The translations under genes were made by a program, and so were the position numbers. From a bacterium (GTDB lineage: Bacteria; Armatimonadota; Zipacnadia; Zipacnadales; Zipacnadaceae), in contig JAUWJN010000198.1 of assembly GCA_030607655.1 (NCBI GenBank), positions 1 to 5,166 of the forward strand: a DNA stretch of 5,166 nucleotides, written 5' to 3'. Positions 1 to 4,876 of this stretch are shown here, piece by piece. Positions within the stretch are counted from its first letter, which is position 1. Each line of letters opens with the position of its first letter. The notes beneath the pieces were generated by a model. That model did not search any database. It saw only the letters and a list, made by a program, of their open reading frames with translations, and was not told the origin of the DNA.

Positions 1-219
1 GCCCGCGAGCTGCCGGGCCCGATCCTCATCATAAGTAATTACTAGAGCAGTAGCCTGCCCGGGAGCCAGGAGGGCGGCCAGCAGCCCGGCCTTCCCCGCA
101 CCGCTAGCCCCCTCAATGCACACTGCCTCCCCGGGACTGGCCAAGGCCGCCTGCAACTCGGCAAACTCGTCGGCCTCAGCTATCTTGCGGTGTAGTTGCT
201 CCCGGAATGGGTCTACCAT
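1..219 (-). CDS. mfd: Transcription-repair coupling factor Mfd, N-terminal fragment (runs off window)
   Basis: Only the first 73 codons are present; the gene continues past the left edge. Mfd is a cytoplasmic DNA translocase that removes RNA polymerase stalled at lesions and recruits UvrA for nucleotide excision repair. The visible part opens with a helical stretch (residues 2-30). A degenerate Walker-A-like loop follows, IEGASGAGKAGLLAALLA at about 35-52, then a beta strand ALVITYDEDRARQLAG at 58-73. This matches the UvrB-like domain 1 of Mfd, where the nucleotide-binding loop is vestigial; a true UvrB starts differently and has an intact GSTGxGKT-type loop. The start is the ATG at 219-217, where the family N-terminus begins. 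No good Shine-Dalgarno sequence precedes it. It lies in the same direction as the upstream rpsF-ssb-kinase genes, about 100 bases after the kinase stop. Family assignment is fairly firm but rests on a short fragment. Confidence 0.78.
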   Translation of the reverse strand, partial: MVDPFREQLHRKIAEADEFAELQAALASPGEAVCIEGASGAGKAGLLAALLAPGQATALVITYDEDRARQLAG

Positions 220-247
220 TTTGGTGATAGTATTGCAAAATGCCCTT

Positions 248-271
248 AGCCCGAGTGGCGAAACTCGGGCT
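248..271 (-). terminator. Strong hairpin between the ROK kinase and mfd, possible terminator
   Basis: A perfect 8-bp inverted repeat, AGCCCGAG and CTCGGGCT, encloses an 8-base loop. It lies about 50 bases past the kinase stop codon and 28 bases before the mfd start. On the minus strand it is followed by AAGGGCATTTTG, so the T-run is poor for an intrinsic terminator. It may instead be a weak terminator, a processing site or an attenuator for mfd. The structure is seen directly; the role is inferred. Confidence 0.45.
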
Positions 272-322
272 GTTCTGGTATCAATTTCTTACGTTAAATC
301 CACTAACCAACCCCACTGAGTG

Positions 323-1306
323 CTATCTTAAACTGTCCCAGACCAGAGCGGCGGCTCCATAGATGCCCGCTTTATTGCCCAGCTTAGCCGGGACAATGTT
401 GCTTACGTCAAAGCCGGTGTAGGGGCTGCGATACTTGACGGTACTGCGCACCGGCTGGAACAGGACTTCGCCGGCAGCAGCGATGCCGCCGCCCAGGACA
501 ATAAGGTCGGGGTCGCACATAACAATGGCGTTGCACAGCGCCAGGCCGATGTAGTAGCCAATCTCATTCATTACCTCACTAGCTACCTCGTCGCCTTGCC
601 TGGCTGCCTCCGCTATTATCTGAGGAGTTATCTGGTCGGGGTCGCCACCGGTAAGTTCATCTATGCAGCTCTCGCGGCCATACTGGAGCTTGCGCCGCGC
701 CCGGTCAATTATGGCCTGTTTGCCGGCTACCGCCTCAAAACAGCCCGTGTTGCCACAGCCGCATTTAGGCCCGTCGGGGACGATAATCATATGGCCGATT
801 TCGCCCATTATCTGCCGGGGACCGCGTATAACTTGATTACGCAGAGCAATGCCTCCGCCGATGCCCGTCCCCAGCGTTAGCATAAGCAGGTTCTCCACCT
901 GTTGCCCCGCCCCATAGCGCAACTCGCCCAGGGTAGCACAGTAGGCATCATTGGCCAAAAAGATGGGGCAGTCGCCAAGTTTATCCCGCAGCGTCTCTAC
1001 TATACGGAAATCATTGAGTACCTGCAAGTTGGGGAGGACTTTGATGGCGCCGGTGGCTGTGTCCACACCGCCAGGCACGGCGACCGTCAGTCCAGCTAGC
1101 TGGGCGATATCCACCTCGGTCGTAGCCAGTATTTCTTGAATGCCATTAGCTAGCGCCTCTACCACCACGCTGGCATCGGTGCTTGGAGGGGTATCCCAGG
1201 CGCCGTCAGTTATCAGTTCGCCCGCGGCAGTAAATGCCCCCGCCGCAAACGTAGTGCCTCCCACATCCAGGCCTATAGCTAGTTGAGGAGTAGCTGGCTG
1301 GGCCAT
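323..1306 (-). CDS. ROK-family sugar kinase, probable glucokinase
   Basis: Predicted cytoplasmic ATP-dependent kinase of the ROK family, most likely phosphorylating glucose at C6 to feed glycolysis; substrate specificity cannot be fixed from sequence. Numbered from the ATG at 1306, the landmarks are the ATP phosphate loop LDVGGT (13-18), the catalytic aspartate in AND at D120, and the second phosphate loop LTLGTGIGGG (143-152). The sugar/zinc EIGH motif has H172, the ROK zinc cluster CGCGNTGCFEA has C182, C184 and C189, and the C-terminal adenosine motif is DPDLIVLGGG. All key residues are present. At 327 residues it has normal family length. The frame stays open to a GTG at 1363, six bases after ssb, but those 19 extra residues do not look like the family, so I chose the ATG at 1306; neither start has a clear ribosome-binding site. 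It is likely cotranscribed with rpsF and ssb. Confidence 0.86.
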   Translation of the reverse strand: MAQPATPQLAIGLDVGGTTFAAGAFTAAGELITDGAWDTPPSTDASVVVEALANGIQEILATTEVDIAQLAGLTVAVPGGVDTATGAIKVLPNLQVLNDFRIVETLRDKLGDCPIFLANDAYCATLGELRYGAGQQVENLLMLTLGTGIGGGIALRNQVIRGPRQIMGEIGHMIIVPDGPKCGCGNTGCFEAVAGKQAIIDRARRKLQYGRESCIDELTGGDPDQITPQIIAEAARQGDEVASEVMNEIGYYIGLALCNAIVMCDPDLIVLGGGIAAAGEVLFQPVRSTVKYRSPYTGFDVSNIVPAKLGNKAGIYGAAALVWDSLR

Positions 1307-1369
1307 ATCGGCACCGGGACGTTGACTGTGGAGTAGCGCGCCATCGCCGTAGCTACGGCGCACCCGCGA

Positions 1370-1822
1370 CTACTGGTCGCCGAAGATATCTTCGCCTTCC
1401 GGAACTGCTCCCAGTTCCTCCTCCGGGGGGGGTGGGCTTTCTTCGGGCGATGGCTGTTGCTCCTGACGGGCAGCGCGCCGCCGCTCGGCCTCCTGCCGGC
1501 TTTCGAGGAATTGTACCCGCTGGGCATTAATCTCGACCGCGTAACGCCGCTGGCCGTCATTGGTCTGCCAACTGCGCGACTGGACCCGGCCCTCAATGCC
1601 CACCAGCGAACCCTTGTCCAGGTACTGAGCACAATTCTCAGCCACCGTCCCGAAGGTGACGATGTTCAGCCAGTCAGTCTGATCCTGCTGCCCCTCGGGA
1701 GCGTCGCGTCTGGGGGGACGATTGACTGCCAGCCGGAAGCTAGTAATCGCAGTGCCGCTGGCAGTGTAACGCATCTCCGGATCATTGCCCAAACGTCCCA
1801 CTAATACTACGTTGTTTATCAC
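1370..1822 (-). CDS. ssb: Single-stranded DNA-binding protein SSB
   Basis: A 150-residue SSB that coats single-stranded DNA in replication, recombination and repair, normally as a homotetramer. The OB-fold domain spans about residues 1-107: MINNVVLVGRLGNDPEMRYT opens it, and the aromatic positions used for DNA stacking include W51 (in TDWLNIVTFG) and W85 (in RSWQ). A low-complexity E/Q/P/R-rich linker follows (108-142). The extreme C-terminus is GEDIFGDQ, which differs from the usual acidic tip ending in DIPF that binds partner proteins. The start is GTG at 1822, which gives the exact family N-terminus; a G-rich stretch, GGGGTGGG, lies just upstream. It is 36 bases after rpsF and in the same direction, so almost certainly in one operon. 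The family call is very secure; the tip is unusual. Confidence 0.95.
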   Translation of the reverse strand: MINNVVLVGRLGNDPEMRYTASGTAITSFRLAVNRPPRRDAPEGQQDQTDWLNIVTFGTVAENCAQYLDKGSLVGIEGRVQSRSWQTNDGQRRYAVEINAQRVQFLESRQEAERRRAARQEQQPSPEESPPPPEEELGAVPEGEDIFGDQ

Positions 1823-1858
1823 AGTCCCACCCCGCTTTCTTAGCTGGCGTCCGTCCGG

Positions 1859-2368
1859 CTAGGGTTCTGGTATCTCTTCCGCGGCCGCCTCGTCCGGCTC
1901 CGAAGGCTCAGGCTCGGAGGAGACGGTATCTTCTTCAGCATCCTCTTCTTCCTCGCTGACTTCTGCCTCTTCAGCAGGTTCTACTTCCGGCTCGGAGAGC
2001 AGGGCTGGCTCGGCTGACACAACCACCTCCTCAAGCTCCTCCACAGCTTCAGTGGCGCTGAACATGGCGTCGGGATCGGCCATCACCACCATCCCCCGAA
2101 TCACTTCATCAGCGAGGTTGAATTCCTGCCGCAGTTCGTCAACTGTGCTCCCATCGCCCCGAAAATACAATATCCGATAAATGCCTTCGGTATAATGATC
2201 TATCTCATAAGCCAGCCGCCGGGGGCCAAAAAGTTCATCCGACACTACTTCACCGCCGCTGTTCTCTACGTACTGGTGAAGAGCATTGATGACCCGCTCA
2301 GCATCTTCCTCGGATATATCCGGGGTCAGGATGTACATTGATTCGTACAGAGGTGGTTCTTTTGCCAT
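1859..2368 (-). CDS. rpsF: Ribosomal protein bS6 with long acidic C-terminal tail
   Basis: bS6 is a small-subunit ribosomal protein that pairs with bS18 in the 30S platform. The core spans residues 1-100 and has the typical start LYESMYILTPDISEEDAE, the GPRRLAYEID segment (48-57) and the final strand around DEVIRGMVVMADPD. Residues 101-169 form a tail with no lysine or arginine and about 27 Glu/Asp in its last 60 residues; ordinary bS6 is about 95-135 residues long. The ATG at 2368 has a good ribosome-binding site, AGGAAGAGG, nine bases upstream. It is the first gene of a minus-strand operon followed by ssb and a ROK kinase. An extended -10 promoter and a stable leader hairpin precede it. A GCGGCCGC sequence lies in the tail-coding part (1881-1888). 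Confidence 0.94.
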   Translation of the reverse strand: MAKEPPLYESMYILTPDISEEDAERVINALHQYVENSGGEVVSDELFGPRRLAYEIDHYTEGIYRILYFRGDGSTVDELRQEFNLADEVIRGMVVMADPDAMFSATEAVEELEEVVVSAEPALLSEPEVEPAEEAEVSEEEEDAEEDTVSSEPEPSEPDEAAAEEIPEP

Positions 2369-2397
2369 CTGTGGTTGCCTCTTCCTATGGACTAACG

Positions 2398-2423
2398 GCT
2401 CCGACCACTCACTCGGTCAGAGC
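2398..2423 (-). promoter_or_regulatory. Hairpin in the rpsF mRNA leader, possible bS6:bS18 autoregulatory element
   Basis: In the minus-strand leader, GCTCTGACC pairs with GGTCGGAGC (nine pairs, one of them G-U) around an 8-base loop. It sits between the predicted transcription start near 2454 and the ribosome-binding site at 2378-2386. A CCG triplet (2398-2396) lies at the 3' base of the stem. In many bacteria rpsF leaders carry an RNA structure with an exposed CCG that binds bS6:bS18 and represses translation. The stem is directly visible; its identity with that element is inferred and the local geometry is not proven to match. No U-run follows, so it does not look like a terminator. Confidence 0.42.
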
Positions 2424-2459
2424 AGGAAAAGCCGCCGACTTATCTCTGCGGCCATACGC

Positions 2460-2488
2460 ATTATACCATAAGTATTCCTGGAGCGCAA
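2460..2488 (-). promoter_or_regulatory. Promoter of the rpsF-ssb-kinase operon
   Basis: On the minus strand, TATAAT (2465-2460) is preceded by TGG, giving an extended -10. A partial -35, TTGCGC (2488-2483), lies at exactly 17 bases. Transcription would start near 2454, leaving a leader of about 85 bases. The perfect -10 and its position before a ribosomal-protein operon make this a strong sigma-70-type candidate. Confidence 0.7.
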
Positions 2489-2529
2489 CCAGGCATAGGC
2501 CCTTGAGGTTATTGACACTCGCGCAACCA
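2483..2529. repeat. Nine-base direct repeat across the divergent promoters
   Basis: GCGCAACCA occurs at 2483-2491 and again at 2521-2529, with starts 38 bases apart. The first copy covers the -35 box of the rpsF promoter. The second lies in the spacer of the plus-strand promoter candidate. Both copies are exact. A regulator-binding role is possible but inferred only from position. Confidence 0.35.
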
Positions 2530-2540
2530 ATAAGTACACT
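2512..2540 (+). promoter_or_regulatory. Plus-strand promoter candidate diverging from rpsF
   Basis: A perfect -35 TTGACA (2512-2517) is followed after 17 bases by TACACT (2535-2540), a 4/6 match to the -10 consensus. Transcription would start near 2547 and run toward the broken reading frame at 2615-2869. No intact plus-strand gene lies close downstream, so the promoter may be orphaned; the next plus-strand gene is queA, beyond the R-M operon. Confidence 0.4.
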
Positions 2541-2550
2541 TAAGTAAACT
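2531..2550. repeat. Tandem 10-bp repeat around a short palindrome
   Basis: TAAGTACACT is followed immediately by TAAGTAAACT, 9 of 10 bases identical. The junction creates the palindrome ACTTAAGT (2538-2545). It overlaps the -10 and start region of the plus-strand promoter candidate, where an operator could sit. It may also be simple AT-rich intergenic sequence. Confidence 0.3.
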
Positions 2551-2614
2551 GTATAGTGCCCGCCACGGAAGGTGCTCCCTAGGCAATGGGTGGGCTGGAG
2601 CGAGCTGGGGGAAG

Positions 2615-2869
2615 GTGCAGGTCTTCTCCGAGCGTTGGGAGGCCGCGGCTGACGAGGTGACCGTCAAGTACCAGTCGGCTCTGGCGGCGAAGGCCGAGAA
2701 CGAGCGGGAGATAGACAAGGGCATCAAGGAAATCAAAGTCAGCCGCGTCGGCCCCATCAACCGCCTCTTCCAAAACCTCGCCCGCCGCGGCGTGCTGTAA
2801 GTCTCTGTTTGAGGCGGCCTGGAACTCGAATCGCGCCGGTTTGTGGATATGGTGGGGGAGGAGTGGTAG
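2615..2869 (+). pseudogene. Degenerate coding remnant of unrecognised gene
   Basis: From GTG at 2615 a 61-codon frame runs to TAA at 2798-2800. It has almost exclusively G/C in third codon positions, a strong sign of present or past coding. The product is helical and charged (for example FSERWEAAADEVTVKYQ, then INRLFQNLARRGVL). After two stops (TAA 2798, TGA 2810) the same frame resumes with protein-like LELESRRFVDMVGEEW and ends at TAG 2867. Upstream the frame stays open to 2534, but those residues look less protein-like. I do not recognise the family. The best reading is the 3' part of a gene that lost its start and gained stops; a genuine 61-residue protein is the alternative. No good ribosome-binding site or ATG in frame was seen. 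It lies next to the R-M block, consistent with a scarred insertion region. Confidence 0.38.
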
Positions 2870-2908
2870 CGATATTCCTATCCCGATTATCGGCCACTAG
2901 GAGTGAGA

Positions 2909-2949
2909 TGAGGCAAGACGACCTATAGTGAGTGCAAGAATACCTATTG
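2909..2949. repeat. Two-copy imperfect tandem repeat downstream of the methyltransferase gene
   Basis: Two units of 20 and 21 bases (2909-2928 and 2929-2949) share TGAG, GCAAGA and ACCTAT in the same order. They differ by one inserted T and three or so substitutions. They lie 33 bases past the methyltransferase stop in otherwise featureless sequence (2870-2981), where I see no good terminator. The function is unknown. Confidence 0.35.
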
Positions 2950-2981
2950 GGGAATGTGAAGTGCTTTGACCTAAGACCGCC

Positions 2982-3860
2982 CTACCTGCACCAGTTCAAG
3001 TCGCGACCAATCAGAAGTTCTGTCATTACCACATGATGAGTGCTTTTCATTGGAACTACCTCTGTGTCAAAGCCGTGGAGGTGCGCCATTCTCTCGACCT
3101 CCTCTGCGTTGTCATACGTCATCAAGAAGTCTCCCGCGATTGTCGCTGCAAGCTCGAATAGCTCCTGGTGGTCGAGTGTATGGTAGGCATAAAGGCGCGC
3201 TCCCGCCTTTTTCCCCCCAGCGGTATAGGGAGGGTCGAGGAAAAACACTGCGTCTGGCCGGTGTGCATTATTTCGGATAACTTCCATTCCATCGCCCTCG
3301 ATGAAACGAATACGGTTTCTGACCCTGATAATGTCACGGATCCGTCGGGCGAGTGTCTTGGGATACCAGCGAGAAGCGATTCCTTTACCGTTTTCCCCAT
3401 GCTTCATCAGGCTGCTGCCAGGAGCAAGAATCCCGCCGTGAAGAACCCGATTCTTCAATATTGTGCGAAAGGCCTTTTCTCTCAAAGTGTCAGCGGAGCT
3501 TGCCAACACCGAGCGTACTGTTTCAGGCGTTAGATGAAAGTTTTCCACTTGTTCGGCAAGCCAATTAGCGTCTCCGTCGATAATCATTTTCCAGACTGCA
3601 GCCACTCCCTCGTCTAGCTCTACCATCGTGACGTGCTGGCATAACTCCTCAAACGCCACCGTGAGGCCGATGATCCCGCCGCCAGCGAACGGTTCAATGA
3701 ACTCACATTGGCTTGCCGCAATAGTGCGAAGCCACTGGCGGATATGCGGAACAAGCCACGTCTTTCCACCTGGATACCGAAATGGACTACGCTGCGGCAC
3801 CGAGGCTACATTGACGACTTTAGTGACCAGCTTGTTATGAAAAAGATTCAACTGCTTCAT
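2982..3860 (-). CDS. D12-class (Dam-like) adenine-N6 DNA methyltransferase of a Type II R-M system
   Basis: This 292-residue enzyme should transfer a methyl group from S-adenosylmethionine to N6 of adenine within the recognition site, shielding host DNA from the adjacent nuclease. Motif X, FRYPGGK, is at 27-33 and motif I (cofactor), FIEPFAGGG, at 54-62. The acidic motif II, VELD, is at 80-83, the catalytic motif IV, LDPPYTAGG, at 208-216, and a TYDN segment at 248-251. This order, with the target-recognition region between motifs I/II and IV (about 95-200), is typical of alpha-group MethyltransfD12 enzymes; the DPPY form and this architecture indicate adenine rather than cytosine. Length is normal and all motifs are intact. 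The ATG at 3860 is eight bases after the endonuclease stop with only a weak AGAAG upstream, so expression probably depends on the shared transcript. The recognition sequence cannot be read from the protein. Confidence 0.92.
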   Translation of the reverse strand: MKQLNLFHNKLVTKVVNVASVPQRSPFRYPGGKTWLVPHIRQWLRTIAASQCEFIEPFAGGGIIGLTVAFEELCQHVTMVELDEGVAAVWKMIIDGDANWLAEQVENFHLTPETVRSVLASSADTLREKAFRTILKNRVLHGGILAPGSSLMKHGENGKGIASRWYPKTLARRIRDIIRVRNRIRFIEGDGMEVIRNNAHRPDAVFFLDPPYTAGGKKAGARLYAYHTLDHQELFELAATIAGDFLMTYDNAEEVERMAHLHGFDTEVVPMKSTHHVVMTELLIGRDLNWCR

Positions 3861-3868
3861 AGCTTCTA

Positions 3869-4765
3869 TTAGAACGGCGATTCGATTGTCTTCGTATCAG
3901 GCGGATGACCTTCATCTAGCTTCTCATCGGTCTTCGCTTGTAGGTCGTCCAGAAATTCCTGCACGTCTCCTGGCTCTGGTATGGTAATCCGCGGCAGGGA
4001 TTTATTGAAGCTGGTGTAGATAGTGTTATGCCGCTCGAGCCTGTACCGGTTCTCTTCCGCGTCCAGTTTTAAATCGTAAACGAGCCAAGCAAGGTCGGCC
4101 TCAGATGTATCAACCTCTTGAAATGAGGGCAGGGTCTCGTAGAACCCCCTATTCAATGCAACGACAATTTTCTTTTTCCACGCATTGAGAATCCCCCCTT
4201 TGAACATCAACTGTGGCGCTAAACGTTTACGTGACGAGGATAGGTAATCAGGCCGTGGATAATTCGCTTTACCTCGCCAGTCCATTTGCGACCGCTGGGA
4301 AGGATTTGCCATGTAGTATTCGAACGGCGTACGTACGTTTCCAGAAATGTATACACCTTGAATTTCCAGCGCGCCAAAGTCAATAATGCGTCCGTGCCGG
4401 TCGTAAGAAACGAGGACTACGTCTATATTGCCAGCAGATTTTCCGTACTTGTCGTTTAATCTAACCTCAGTGAGCGTTGTCCATTGGGCCTCCTCAGGGA
4501 AAAGCAACCTAGCAGCATCTTCGGCAATTAGCCAGTGCTCGCGAAATCGGACAGGGCATGTCACAACGATTTGATCATCATGGAATATGCTGCATACGCC
4601 GAGTGGGTTATCGGCCTTATCTTTAGTACAGTTGGGCACTTTATTGCCGAAGGGGCACAACCGATTATTTCGGTAGCGAGTTGCCTCTTTGCCCAAGTTG
4701 TCGATAGGGAACCCGAAGACCTCAGCCAATGGTTGGATTGCCATGCACATTCCCCTTTTCCTCAT
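3869..4765 (-). CDS. NotI-family Type II restriction endonuclease
   Basis: Predicted site-specific nuclease making double-strand cuts in unmodified DNA, resembling NotI. Numbered from ATG 4765, four cysteines, C37 (RLCPFGN), C46 (NCTKDK), C58 (PLGVCSI) and C70 (VTCP), match the N-terminal iron-binding fold described for NotI. The nuclease core follows: E100, D115 in GNIDVVLV, then E134 and Q136 in LEIQGVY, the PD-(D/E)xK variant with glutamine in place of lysine that I recall for NotI. The C-terminus (about 270-298) is hydrophilic and probably disordered. The start is uncertain. ATG 4765 overlaps the stop of a possible leader peptide; M6 (4750) and M8 (4744) are better placed after GAGGAAAAGGGG, and M8 has the best spacing. 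The gene is first in a two-gene operon with an adenine methyltransferase. Family assignment is from remembered motifs, not a search. Confidence 0.82.
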   Translation of the reverse strand: MRKRGMCMAIQPLAEVFGFPIDNLGKEATRYRNNRLCPFGNKVPNCTKDKADNPLGVCSIFHDDQIVVTCPVRFREHWLIAEDAARLLFPEEAQWTTLTEVRLNDKYGKSAGNIDVVLVSYDRHGRIIDFGALEIQGVYISGNVRTPFEYYMANPSQRSQMDWRGKANYPRPDYLSSSRKRLAPQLMFKGGILNAWKKKIVVALNRGFYETLPSFQEVDTSEADLAWLVYDLKLDAEENRYRLERHNTIYTSFNKSLPRITIPEPGDVQEFLDDLQAKTDEKLDEGHPPDTKTIESPF

Positions 4766-4812
4766 TCAAAGGAACTAGTTCCGACTCTTCTTAAGATCCG
4801 AAGTAGGATCAC
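4762..4812 (-). CDS. Possible 16-residue leader peptide upstream of the restriction gene
   Basis: GTG at 4812 is preceded by an excellent ribosome-binding site, AAGGAG (4823-4818), at five bases. It encodes MILLRILRRVGTSSFE, and its TGA stop overlaps the first ATG of the endonuclease (ATGA, 4765-4762). It lies wholly within the short leader made by the promoter at 4829-4857, whose predicted start almost coincides with the AAGGAG. Such an overlap would allow coupled re-initiation and limit nuclease synthesis. Two weak structures fall inside it: GATCC/GGATC arms (4795-4810) and a 12-bp palindrome (4771-4782). It is too short for coding statistics, so translation is only inferred. Confidence 0.35.
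   Translation of the reverse strand: MILLRILRRVGTSSFE
4771..4782. promoter_or_regulatory. Perfect 12-bp palindrome in the R-M leader, possible operator
   Basis: GGAACTAGTTCC is identical on both strands and lies between the R-M promoter and the endonuclease start, about 40 bases into the transcript. It could be an operator, a methylation-sensitive site or a small RNA hairpin. No separate controller (C) protein gene is present in the window. Confidence 0.35.
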
Positions 4813-4828
4813 ACACGCTCCTTCGAGA

Positions 4829-4857
4829 ATTATACCATCCGTATGCTGTCTTGTCGA
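4829..4857 (-). promoter_or_regulatory. Promoter of the R-M operon
   Basis: On the minus strand, TATAAT (4834-4829) is preceded by TGG (extended -10), and TCGACA (4857-4852), a 5/6 match to the -35 consensus, lies exactly 17 bases upstream. Transcription would start near 4822-4823 and read through the leader, endonuclease and methyltransferase. The decamer ATGGTATAAT is identical to that of the rpsF promoter. Confidence 0.7.
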
Positions 4858-4876
4858 GGATGCCGTCAACTATATT

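Larger units (their letters stand above)
2870..4876. other. Probable horizontally acquired R-M block between rpsF and queA
   Basis: The stretch holding the endonuclease and methyltransferase genes is visibly poorer in G/C, with more A/T in third codon positions, than rpsF, ssb, mfd and queA around it. It separates two divergent housekeeping genes and is bordered on one side by a degenerate coding remnant. No integrase, transposase, tRNA or clear flanking direct repeat was found, so the exact edges and the mechanism of arrival are unknown; the limits given are the nearest host-like sequences. Type II R-M systems are commonly moved between bacteria. Confidence 0.5.

Noticed and set aside
116..319. 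67-codon plus-strand frame over the left end
   Set aside because: It is antisense to the start of mfd and crosses the intergenic hairpin; no ribosome-binding site or family resemblance.
1381..1394. Perfect 14-bp palindrome CGAAGATATCTTCG
   Set aside because: It lies in the last codons of ssb and is explained by the codons for EDIFG. No T-run follows, so I do not call it a terminator.
1279..1632. 117-codon minus-strand frame overlapping ssb and the kinase
   Set aside because: Its composition is that of a frame-shifted shadow (many Arg, Ser, Trp), and ssb is certain in the other frame.
3861..3880. Small ATAG/CTAT hairpin and TCTAAT -10-like box before the methyltransferase start
   Set aside because: Four-base arms are too weak, and no acceptable -35 lies 17 bases upstream of the -10-like sequence.
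4795..4810. GATCC/GGATC inverted repeat in the R-M leader
   Set aside because: The five-base arms and six-base loop are too weak to call a regulatory structure by themselves; noted in the leader entry.
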